NCBI GenBank assembly: GCA_027315405.1
Contig: DAHUYB010000053.1
Location: 1-64,000 of the forward strand
Reading direction: 5' to 3'
Source of the DNA: Gammaproteobacteria bacterium
GTDB taxonomy: Bacteria > Pseudomonadota > Gammaproteobacteria > Natronospirales > REEB76
Length of the DNA stretch: 64,000 nucleotides
Shown here: positions 44,799 to 51,991 of the stretch, in pieces
How positions within the stretch are numbered: position 1 is the first letter of the stretch
How the letters are laid out: each line of letters starts with the position of its first letter
Notes under the pieces: generated by a model
Databases searched by the model: none
Seen by the model: only the letters and a program-made list of their open reading frames with translations
What the model was told of the DNA's origin: nothing
Program-made: the position numbers and the translations under genes

Positions 44799-45425
44799 AT
44801 GCTGGAAAAATTCGTCAACATGTTCATCGTGCTGTTCGTGGTGGTGGATCCCATCGGTGTCACCCCTATGTTCGGCGCGCTAACCCGTGGCGGCGGTCTT
44901 GCCCACCGCCGGCGCATGGCCTTCAAGGGTACGGCGCTGGCCGCCCTGATTCTGCTGATCTTTGCCTTCATCGGCGACTGGCTGCTCAAGGCTCTGGGAA
45001 TATCCATCCCGGCCTTTAAAATCGCCGGCGGTATCCTGTTGTTCCTGATCGCCATTGACATGGTGTTCGCTCGCCAGTCTGGCGGGCGTTCCGCCACCAG
45101 CCGGGAAGAGGAGGAAGCGCGTTTCAAGGAGGACATCTCGGTATTTCCGCTGGCTTTCCCACTGATCGCCGGCCCCGGCGCGCTGGCCACCATTCTGCTG
45201 ATGGTGAGCGAGGCCCGCGGGCATCCGGTATATTTTGTCGGCATGATCGTGGTGTTGCTGCTGGTGCTGGGGATTACATTGTTGTGCCTGCTGCTGGCAG
45301 GACGACTCATGAAACTCCTGGGTGAGACCGGCGCCAACGTGGTGGGACGCTTGCTCGGCGTGATCCTGGCGGCGCTAGCGGTGCAGTTTGTGATTGATGG
45401 CGTGCGCGCGGGGTTCCTTAGCTAG
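44799..45425 (+). CDS. MarC-family membrane protein
   Basis: A 208-residue, six-helix protein of the MarC/UPF0056 family. VVVDPIGVTPMFGAL is the N-terminal signature with the family Asp-Pro; FPLAFPLIAGPGALATILLM is the second pseudo-repeat. Once linked to multiple antibiotic resistance, its function is not settled. The start at 44799 is set by the conserved beginning. The 290 bases before it hold only a presumed promoter. Confidence 0.9.
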   Translation: MLEKFVNMFIVLFVVVDPIGVTPMFGALTRGGGLAHRRRMAFKGTALAALILLIFAFIGDWLLKALGISIPAFKIAGGILLFLIAIDMVFARQSGGRSATSREEEEARFKEDISVFPLAFPLIAGPGALATILLMVSEARGHPVYFVGMIVVLLLVLGITLLCLLLAGRLMKLLGETGANVVGRLLGVILAALAVQFVIDGVRAGFLS

Positions 45426-45436
45426 ACGGCTTCCAT

Positions 45437-45480
45437 CCTTGTCCCCTCTCCCTCTTTCAGGAGAGTAAGGAAGGAAGGGG
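45437..45480. repeat. Short dispersed repeat, CCCCTCTCCCTC type
   Basis: TGTCCCCTCTCCCTCTTTC followed by AGGAGAGTAAGG...AGGGG just after marC. Same family as at 10705, 17295 and 24147. Confidence 0.5.
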
Positions 45481-45578
45481 GTATTCTTGTAGGCCGGTAA
45501 TTCTTTGCCGACATTTCCAATGCACGACTTTTCGCCGCCATTTATTCAAGATAACGGGCTTCCGCGCCCGTACGGCAG

Positions 45579-45790
45579 GTGACTTTTGTTTCGGCAAAAG
45601 TCACTAAAACCATTCCCCCAGAGCGCGGGTTGCTACGTGACTTCCCTGCGCACTGCCTTCGCTCGGGGCTTCGCAGCCGGTGCATCCCTGCACCGCTGCT
45701 GAGGCTCGCCATCCTGGCTTCGCCCATGCACCGTGTGTGCTGCGCCGTTCGGCGGACTCGACAGGGATTCCAAGCGCGCCTCTAAACCTT
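45579..45790. repeat. Intergenic repeat with GTGACTTTTG/CAAAAGTCAC hairpin
   Basis: A perfect 10-base stem with a TTTCGG loop (45579-45604) opens a stretch with further small hairpins, for example GGTGCA-TCCC-TGCACC near 45679. The opening hairpin and the following GC-rich, TTCGC-rich text resemble a large intergenic repeat seen in Xanthomonadales-like genomes. No protein is supported. Confidence 0.6.
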
Positions 45791-45853
45791 GCTGGTTTCA
45801 TTAAATACGCACTTTAGCTTACGTAAGTTCCTTCAACTTTGCTGCTGCTGCCG

Positions 45854-46039
45854 CTAACGGATTGCAGCAATTTCTATTATTTCGTGTCATGTGGCGTCTA
45901 GCCCGGTGGTTTCAATAGCCAGCACAATGAAAGTTTCTGGTAGATAATCAGTCGAAATTTGCTGGCGGCTAGGCCACTTATACCGAAACACAAGGTAAAT
46001 GATGGCACCGAGCACCGAGAGGATTGCGAATGTTCCCAT
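45854..46039 (-). pseudogene. Broken membrane-anchored DnaQ-like exonuclease gene
   Basis: From an ATG at 46039 the frame gives one membrane helix (FAILSVLGAIIYLVF), then LPETFIVLAIETTGLDAT, a stop (45887), HEIIEIAAIR and another stop. This is the Exo I region of DnaQ-type 3'-5' exonucleases (consensus DIETTGL...HEIIEIGAI), with the first catalytic Asp changed to Ala. The rest of the domain is absent. The remainder of the gap at 45791-46088 has no gene. Confidence 0.65.
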
Positions 46040-46088
46040 GCACGTGAATGTATTCAGAACGAATGATTATTTCTAAATAGCCACCATG

Positions 46089-47111
46089 TTACGGCTGCAG
46101 TTGAACGGACAACTGATTCGGATCGCCACCGTCTTTGAGATATGTGGCAAGCTCTGCATCCTGCACAGCAGCGGCAGTATCACCAAGTTTTGTATCCATT
46201 TGTGACAGCTTTTTCAAGTCCCGCACTGAATGCGTGCGGTCATACATGGAAAGTCGTACGTCAAGGGCGCGTTGCAATTGGTTCTTCGCGGCATTCCAAT
46301 TTTTCTGTTGCATCGAGAGGTCGGCCCATTCTTCTAGGGTCGCGGCGATACCGGGTCGGTAATAGACCGCACGGTAGGTGTTCAGGGCCTTTGCATATAA
46401 GGCGGTGGCTTGCTGGAGGTCGCCATTGTTACGTGCCGCCATGGCCTGGAGCCATTGATAACGTGCAGTGCTGAGTGCGTCCGGGTTTTTGCCGAGAGTC
46501 GCGCCCAGCTTGCCCAGCCACGCAGTCGTATCGGCTGATTTAAGATCGAAGGCAGTTTGCGTGCGTGCGAACAGCGCCGCTTGCCGGATATCGGCGGGCG
46601 TGGTCGGATCGTTGAGCAGTGCATCCAGTTGCGCCGCCGCCGGCTGAGTGTCGCCGGCCTGCATGTCGGCGTATGCGATCAGAAGTGCAATGTGTGGCCC
46701 GAGAGCGGCGAAATTTTCATTGACGGCGAGCTTGTCCGCTTCGCCGAGATAATCACGCGCTGCCATGTATTCACCTTGACCGAGCGCACTATCGGCAAGA
46801 TCAATCAGCACGTTTAGTTCGCCGGCACGCGCGTCCACGCTGCGGTATTGAGCGAGCGCACGCGCAAAATAATTGCGCGCTTGCGTGTAATCGGTGTCCT
46901 GGTAGGCGCGCATGCCAAGCGCCATGTCATTCTCGCTGTCCATCACCACAGCCGGTTGACGCGTGGGCCGGCTGCCGCAAGCCGTGAGCAGTAGTGCCAG
47001 TAGCACGCCAATGAAAACAGGCAAATGGGGGCGGCTATGCCGGTCGCGATTTCGGAGGGATCGCGATGGTGACCACCGCTCCCACAATTGAAGGGCGCTT
47101 TTGTCAGTCAT
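46089..47111 (-). CDS. TPR-containing lipoprotein of the Mla-like operon
   Basis: A 340-residue protein. The lipobox is LLLTAC (Cys45), after an unusually long n-region. TPR-like helices follow (YTQARNYFARALAQYR, GQGEYMAARDYLGEAD, QKNWNAAKNQLQRALDVR). The ATG at 47111 overlaps the MCE gene's stop by 8 bases. Codons 9-25 lie in a TGTGGGAGCGG-type intergenic repeat, so the true start could be later (a TTG at residue 31), or the repeat has been captured as coding sequence. Other MCE operons encode a PqiC/auxiliary lipoprotein here, which this does not resemble. Confidence 0.75.
   Translation of the reverse strand: MTDKSALQLWERWSPSRSLRNRDRHSRPHLPVFIGVLLALLLTACGSRPTRQPAVVMDSENDMALGMRAYQDTDYTQARNYFARALAQYRSVDARAGELNVLIDLADSALGQGEYMAARDYLGEADKLAVNENFAALGPHIALLIAYADMQAGDTQPAAAQLDALLNDPTTPADIRQAALFARTQTAFDLKSADTTAWLGKLGATLGKNPDALSTARYQWLQAMAARNNGDLQQATALYAKALNTYRAVYYRPGIAATLEEWADLSMQQKNWNAAKNQLQRALDVRLSMYDRTHSVRDLKKLSQMDTKLGDTAAAVQDAELATYLKDGGDPNQLSVQLQP
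47046..47095. repeat. Dispersed TGTGGGAGC-type repeat inside a gene start
   Basis: Minus strand TTGTGGGAGCGG...CATCGCGATCCCTCCGAAATCGCGA, third member of the family at 1872 and 21750. It contributes codons to the N-terminus of the TPR lipoprotein. Confidence 0.6.
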
Positions 47112-48114
47112 TGGGTGGATGCACCGGTGTGATCATCGTGTTCGATTGTTTGGGCACGGAGGAAGAGATCGGCCAGGTGTTCTGGATAGCCTGCAGAGTC
47201 TGGTCGGTGTTGTCGAGGATCTGACGGGTGCGTACCACCATGTCCGGCAGCGCCTGCAACTGGTAGTTCACGGTACCCATGGTGGTGTTGAGTTGGGTAA
47301 CCAGTTTACGGCTCTGGGCAATGAGCGCCGGCAGATCGGCGGATGCGGCATTGGCGTTGCTGAGCAAGGGCTGAACGCTCTTTAAGCTCGCCTGCGTTTG
47401 CTTGAGAGTAGCGGCCAGGGCTTGCATGGCGGCAGCGGTACTCTCGCCAGTGGTCTTATCGTAGATGAGTTTGCCGGCGGTGCCCTGGCCGGAAACCACC
47501 TGCGCGCTGATGTTGCGCAGATTGGCACTGACCGCCGCCAGATTGTTCACCACTTCTCTCACCTTGCGCGGGTCTATCTGCTGGCTCATTTCGTCGATGC
47601 GCGCCAGTGTGGTCTTCACGTTTTCCAACACCGGCGCCACCTGCGCAATGATCTGGTCCAGTGACAGCGGCTCCTGCAGCGGGAGCGTGGCCCCGTCCGG
47701 GATCAGGGCTTGATTTGGGGAACCGACACTGATGTCGATGGCGGAATTACCGAGCAGTGACAGCTTGCTCAATTCCGCGTGCGAATCCATGCGTATTAGC
47801 CGGTGGTATTTTTCCAGGATTTTCATGGTGATGGCGATGCGGTTGTCGGAGGTGACGGCGATGGCGCTCACGTTACCCACGAACAGGCCGGAAGCCATCA
47901 CCGGGGTGTCGGTGTTGATGCCCTGGGCATTCTGCATATAGGCGTGCAAGGTAAATTTCCTGGCAAAAAATCGCTGCGTCTGTTGGTTGAACAACAGCGC
48001 GAAAAACAACAGGGCGATGGCAAATATCACAAAGGCACCCACCAAACGCTCGCGCGTCGTATAGGACAGGCGGTGGATGTAATGCACGCGGCCTTGCGGA
48101 GGTGTTGTACTCAT
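47104..48114 (-). CDS. MCE-domain lipid-transport protein, MlaD-like
   Basis: A 336-residue protein: membrane helix at about residues 24-44, an MCE domain (TPVMASGLFVGNVSAIAV, SAIDISVGSP), then a long helical region with ILARIDEMSQQIDPRKVREVV-like heptads. It is the substrate-channel subunit of an ABC system moving phospholipids across the periplasm. The start at 48114 is chosen because the upstream codons lack homology. It is longer than E. coli MlaD (183 aa), closer to PqiB/YrbD-like MCE proteins with a helical tail. Confidence 0.88.
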   Translation of the reverse strand: MSTTPPQGRVHYIHRLSYTTRERLVGAFVIFAIALLFFALLFNQQTQRFFARKFTLHAYMQNAQGINTDTPVMASGLFVGNVSAIAVTSDNRIAITMKILEKYHRLIRMDSHAELSKLSLLGNSAIDISVGSPNQALIPDGATLPLQEPLSLDQIIAQVAPVLENVKTTLARIDEMSQQIDPRKVREVVNNLAAVSANLRNISAQVVSGQGTAGKLIYDKTTGESTAAAMQALAATLKQTQASLKSVQPLLSNANAASADLPALIAQSRKLVTQLNTTMGTVNYQLQALPDMVVRTRQILDNTDQTLQAIQNTWPISSSVPKQSNTMITPVHPPND

Positions 48115-48127
48115 GATTGTTGACTCA

Positions 48128-48865
48128 CTATGCGGCCGCGTCCAGGAAAGCACGCGCCTCGGCCAGTGGCGCCTGCGCGAATGCCTGCCAGCTGTCAAAT
48201 TTCCACACCCCTTGAGTGTGAACGAAAACGATATCGCTGGCATAGCGCTTCACGAAACCCAGGTTATGAGTGGCCACAAATACCGTCATGCCGCGTTCAC
48301 GGGCCAAGCGTTGGTAAATGTCTGCTTCGCGCCGCCGGCAAGCATCGTCGGTCATGTGAAACGGTTCATCCAGGAATAGCAGTTGCGGTGAGAGCATGAG
48401 ACAGCGGCCGATGGCGAGCAACAAACGCTCATGCTGGCTGAGATGGGCGGGCAGGGCATCAAGGCTGCCGCTATAACCCACGAACTCCAGCGTCTCTTTG
48501 GCGCGCCTGCGTATGCTATCGGGTGTGCCCAGCCGGTGATAGAGCGCTGGCAGCATAACGTTATTGAGCGCATCCACTACCGACAACAGCGGGGCGCCCG
48601 CGGAAATGAATGCGGCCTGACAACGCAACTGGCGCCAAGCCGGGGTGTCGCGATTGGGGATATCTGCTCCCAGGAGACGCAAGCGTCCGGCCGCCGGCGG
48701 GTTTATGCCGGCGAGGATGCGCAACCACATGCTTTTGCCGCCGCCACCCGGCCCCACCAGGCATACAATGCGCCCGCCCACGGTTTCCAGATCAAGGTTG
48801 CAAACCCTATCGCCGCCGCCGAACGACCGCAGGCCCGCAGCGACGATCAGCGTATCGCCATTCAT
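48128..48865 (-). CDS. ABC ATPase, MlaF-like, with divergent signature motif
   Basis: A 245-residue ATPase. Walker A is GPGGGGKS (38-45), Walker B LLFLDEPF, and the switch His is in VATHN. The signature, normally LSGGQ/LSGGM, reads LSQHERLLLAIGRCL. The Q-loop region is also poor (FISAGAPLLS). It may still bind ATP but could be weakly active. It overlaps the permease gene by four bases. Confidence 0.87.
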   Translation of the reverse strand: MNGDTLIVAAGLRSFGGGDRVCNLDLETVGGRIVCLVGPGGGGKSMWLRILAGINPPAAGRLRLLGADIPNRDTPAWRQLRCQAAFISAGAPLLSVVDALNNVMLPALYHRLGTPDSIRRRAKETLEFVGYSGSLDALPAHLSQHERLLLAIGRCLMLSPQLLFLDEPFHMTDDACRRREADIYQRLARERGMTVFVATHNLGFVKRYASDIVFVHTQGVWKFDSWQAFAQAPLAEARAFLDAAA

Positions 48866-49686
48866 CGGGAAATGATGGCCAGCAGGCCATCCATGAAAAA
48901 CACCAGTACCAGGCTGGTGACGATGGCGCGTTGGGTTTGCTGCGGCAACTCCGTGGGCGAGGTGCGCACGCGCAGGCCGTGAAAACACGCGGTCCCGGCA
49001 ATGACGATGCCGAACAACAGGTTCTTGAGTGCGAACACAATCAGTTGTTCGGGCTGCAGAACGGCGGCCAGACGCCCCAGCTGATGGGTGTACTGTACGG
49101 AAGAAATCAGGTTATCCAGCAATACCCCTCCGAACAGTGCAATGGCGGCGAAATAAATCGCGAGGGTGAATTGCGCTACCGCCGCTGCCAAAATCCGCGG
49201 GGTGACAAAGAAGTGATTGACGTTGATACCCAGCAGCACCAAGCCCTCGACTTCGCCGTGCAGTTTCATGGCGCCTATGTCCACGGTCATGGCGGAACCG
49301 GAGCGGCCAATGAGCACGATGGCGGTCAGCAGCGGTGAAAGCTCCATGCCAATGACATTGGCGAGCATGACTTGCACGCCGTGCTCATTTCCGAGTGTCT
49401 GACCGAGGGCCAGAATCTGGGAAGTGATGGACACGCCGATGGCGAGGGCCAGCAGCGTGACGACCGGCAGCGCATCAATACCCGTGAAAATAATCTGGGA
49501 AAACAGCGTTTGCAGGGTCGCACGATTGAAATAATTTTGGTGCCCGCCGCGTTCACGCAGGGCATTGATGATGAAGCTGGCGAGATCCAGCAGATATGCC
49601 CCGACACCGAGACTGCGCCGTCCGGTCCAGCCGAGCAACGTTCCGACCCCGCCGTTATCCCCGTCCGCCATAATCACTTCTCCCAA
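48862..49686 (-). CDS. MlaE-family permease
   Basis: A 274-residue membrane subunit of the MCE transporter. QIIFTGIDALPVVTLLALAIG and the EHGVQVMLANVIGMELSPLLTAIVLIGRSGSAMTVDIGAMK stretch (in separate helices) are conserved in MlaE, with a helical coupling region before TPRILAA. The start could be 49686 or 49671. It is the first gene of the four-gene minus-strand operon. Neither mlaB nor mlaC is present. Confidence 0.9.
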   Translation of the reverse strand: MGEVIMADGDNGGVGTLLGWTGRRSLGVGAYLLDLASFIINALRERGGHQNYFNRATLQTLFSQIIFTGIDALPVVTLLALAIGVSITSQILALGQTLGNEHGVQVMLANVIGMELSPLLTAIVLIGRSGSAMTVDIGAMKLHGEVEGLVLLGINVNHFFVTPRILAAAVAQFTLAIYFAAIALFGGVLLDNLISSVQYTHQLGRLAAVLQPEQLIVFALKNLLFGIVIAGTACFHGLRVRTSPTELPQQTQRAIVTSLVLVFFMDGLLAIISR

Positions 49687-49726
49687 CTGGCCACAGCCTA
49701 GAAGAAGGCCGGCCAGCCCGCAATGG

Positions 49727-50413
49727 CTAGGACCTTATAAAGCTGAGATCGAATACCGAATGACCGAGGCCGATACCTCGACGTTCAAATTTGGTGAGCG
49801 GCCGTGTCGGGGGTCGCAGCGCGTAGCCACCTCCGGCAGCGGTGTTGGTAAAGTCCGGGCTGGCGGATACCACCGTCAGCATCTGGGCGGCGTACTCCGG
49901 CCAGTCGGTGGCCAGTTGCAACTGGCCACCGGACTTGAGTTTCCGTGCCGCCAGCGCCACAAACTCCGGTTGCACCAGGCGGCGTTTCTGATGGCGTTTC
50001 TTGGGCCAGGGGTCCGGGAAGTAAAGCAGCAGCGCATCGAAACTGTCATCCGGCAGGCATTGGTGCAATACCTCCACCGCGTCGGCGCACGCCACGCGCA
50101 CGTTATTGATCTGTTCAAGGTCCAGCGTCATCAGCAGCTGGCCCACGCCGGGACGGTGGACCTCGATGCCGAGAAAATCTTCATGTGGATGCTGGCGTGC
50201 GAGTTCCGCAAGCGTAGCGCCGTTGCCGAAGCCGATTTCCAGCGTACGCCGTGCATGGCGGCCGAAAATTCGTGGCAGATCGAAGGTCCCGGCGGCCGGG
50301 TCAAGACCGTATTTTGGCAGTAGACCTTTCAGGGCGCGCTGCTGAGCGGCGGTAAGGCGGCCCTGGCGCAACACGAAACTGCGTATAGCGCGTCGGGGTT
50401 CTAGGGATTGCAT
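49727..50413 (-). CDS. trmB: tRNA (guanine-46-N7)-methyltransferase TrmB
   Basis: A 228-residue SAM methyltransferase. EIGFGNGATLAELA is the SAM loop; FLGIEVHRPGVG, DALLLYFPDPWPKKRHQKRRLVQ is split between the DPWPKKRH motif and following helix; FERRGIGLGH is near the C-terminus. It makes m7G46 in tRNAs. It follows thiG on the same strand, the order also seen in Pseudomonas. Confidence 0.96.
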   Translation of the reverse strand: MQSLEPRRAIRSFVLRQGRLTAAQQRALKGLLPKYGLDPAAGTFDLPRIFGRHARRTLEIGFGNGATLAELARQHPHEDFLGIEVHRPGVGQLLMTLDLEQINNVRVACADAVEVLHQCLPDDSFDALLLYFPDPWPKKRHQKRRLVQPEFVALAARKLKSGGQLQLATDWPEYAAQMLTVVSASPDFTNTAAGGGYALRPPTRPLTKFERRGIGLGHSVFDLSFIRS

Positions 50414-50449
50414 GCCGGGAATTGGTTGTGCGGTGCAGTTAGTGCCTGC

Positions 50450-51265
50450 TCAAAAGAACAACCCTTCGAGAGGCGATGACGCCGACGCAAAACGCTTTCT
50501 CGGAATACGTCCGGCGAGGTAGGCTTCGCGTCCCGCCTGGACGGCTTTTTTCATGGCGGCGGCCATGAGCACCGGGTTCTTGGCGTGGGCTACGGCGGTG
50601 TTCATGAGCACGCCATCACAGCCGAGTTCCATGGCGATGGCGGCATCGGAAGCGGTGCCCACGCCCGCATCCACCAGGATTGGGACGCCTGCGTTTTCGA
50701 CGATGCTCAGTATGTTGTAGGGATTGCGGATGCCGAGACCGGAGCCAATGGGCGCCCCCAGGGGCATGACCGCCACGCAACCCAGTTCCTCGAGTCGTTT
50801 GGCAATCAGCGGATCGTCGCTGGTGTAAACCATCACTTGGAAATCTTCCTTGATAAGAATTTCCGTGGCCTTCAAGGTTTCGGTGACGTTGGGATAGAGG
50901 GTTCTCTCGTCGCCCAGCACCTCCAGCTTTACCAGCCGGTGATCGTCGAGCAATTCCCGCGCCAAGCGACAGGTGCGCACCGCTTCATCGGCGTTGTAAC
51001 AGCCGGCGGTGTTGGGAAGAATCGTATATTGTCCCGGTGGCAACACCTCCAGTAAGTTCGGCTCATCTTTCCTTTGCCCAATATTGGTGCGACGGATGGC
51101 AACCGTGACAATTTCCGCGCCACTGGCTTCCACCGCGCGCCGGGTCTCATTTAGGTCCTTATATTTGCCGGTGCCGATAAGCAGGCGCGAGCGGTAGACT
51201 TTGCCGGCGACCGTGAAGACATCGGTGGATGGAGTGGATGGCTTGGGTTGTGTATTCATCTGCAT
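50450..51265 (-). CDS. thiG: Thiazole synthase ThiG
   Basis: A 271-residue TIM-barrel enzyme that joins ThiS thiocarboxylate, deoxyxylulose phosphate and dehydroglycine to form thiazole phosphate. [31 protein letters not shown] region, [15 protein letters not shown] with the Schiff-base Lys, and [18 protein letters not shown] are all present. Its start is 51265 (or 51259); the longer frame overlaps thiS. It is 103 bases after thiS. Confidence 0.96.
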   Translation of the reverse strand: MQMNTQPKPSTPSTDVFTVAGKVYRSRLLIGTGKYKDLNETRRAVEASGAEIVTVAIRRTNIGQRKDEPNLLEVLPPGQYTILPNTAGCYNADEAVRTCRLARELLDDHRLVKLEVLGDERTLYPNVTETLKATEILIKEDFQVMVYTSDDPLIAKRLEELGCVAVMPLGAPIGSGLGIRNPYNILSIVENAGVPILVDAGVGTASDAAIAMELGCDGVLMNTAVAHAKNPVLMAAAMKKAVQAGREAYLAGRIPRKRFASASSPLEGLFF

Positions 51266-51368
51266 TCCATTTAACCTGCGCAAGCGATTAATTGTTCTTG
51301 GTGGGGGAGTGACCCCGGTTCGCGATTCAGCCTTGCGGTTGACTGGGTATTCCGCAACGTCATCGCCC

Positions 51369-51569
51369 TCAGCCTCCGCCGATGGCGTGAACGACCTCGA
51401 TTTTATCGCCGCTCTTGAAATAATAGCCACCGTGGGTACTGCGCGGTACGATCTCACCGTTCACTTCTAGAGCGATGCGTTTGCCGCCGAGCTCCAGCCG
51501 TTGAATCAGATCCTGGGCGGTGAGCGTTTCGGCTATGTCGGTAGCATTGCCATTGACGAGAATTTGCAT
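51369..51569 (-). CDS. thiS: Sulfur carrier protein ThiS
   Basis: A 66-residue ubiquitin-fold protein ending in the required Gly-Gly (HAIGGG), activated by adenylation and thiocarboxylation for thiamine synthesis. [12 protein letters not shown] and [15 protein letters not shown] fit the family. The long frame up to 51869 runs over the tRNA and is not real. Confidence 0.95.
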   Translation of the reverse strand: MQILVNGNATDIAETLTAQDLIQRLELGGKRIALEVNGEIVPRSTHGGYYFKSGDKIEVVHAIGGG

Positions 51570-51634
51570 GTCGGCGCACGTTGGTAGCCCGCGATGGCCA
51601 ATTTTAGCGCACTCACGCCGCGCGTGTCGGGCGT

Positions 51635-51662
51635 TTGACAGGTAAATGAGTATCGTTAGAAT
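51635..51662 (+). promoter_or_regulatory. Strong sigma70 promoter of tRNA-Gly
   Basis: TTGACA (51635-51640), 16 bases, TAGAAT (51657-51662), then a GC-rich discriminator GGGCGCTGCC before the tRNA at 51674. The discriminator is of the stringent-control type. Confidence 0.85.
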
Positions 51663-51673
51663 GGGCGCTGCCC

Positions 51674-51747
51674 GCGGGTGTAGTTCAATGGTAGAACTGC
51701 AGCTTCCCAAGCTGCTAACGTGGGTTCGATTCCCATCACCCGCTCCA
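51674..51747 (+). tRNA. tRNA-Gly (anticodon CCC)
   Basis: A 74-base cloverleaf with encoded CCA. The acceptor GCGGGTG pairs with CACCCGC; the D arm has AGTTCAATGGTAGAACT; the anticodon stem GCAGC/GCTGC encloses TTCCCAA, so anticodon CCC for GGG; the T arm has GTGGGTTCGATTCCCAT. Confidence 0.97.
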
Positions 51748-51991
51748 AATTTCCCAGCACCGTGATGCGCCATCCTAGGCTTGACCACCGCCCGTATCGT
51801 TCGTCGCCCAGACGCTCGATCTGGATTGAATGCCAGCGGCGGTCGGGTTTGAGTGCCGGCTTGGTCCATCGCCGGCCGCAGTTTTTAGAGGTTCTCGGCG
51901 GGTGGTGACTTCGCTACCGGGGCAGTTCAAACTGTTGGATGTAAGAGACACAAGCCAACCAAATTCGAGTCACCGATAAATAGGTGTTGCC
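51748..51991. other. Intergenic region after tRNA-Gly
   Basis: I see no gene, clear terminator or repeat here. It should hold the promoter of the AsmA-family gene. Confidence 0.5.

Noticed and set aside
51570-51869. N-terminal extension of the ThiS frame
   Set aside because: It would translate the complement of tRNA-Gly; ThiS begins at MQILVNG.
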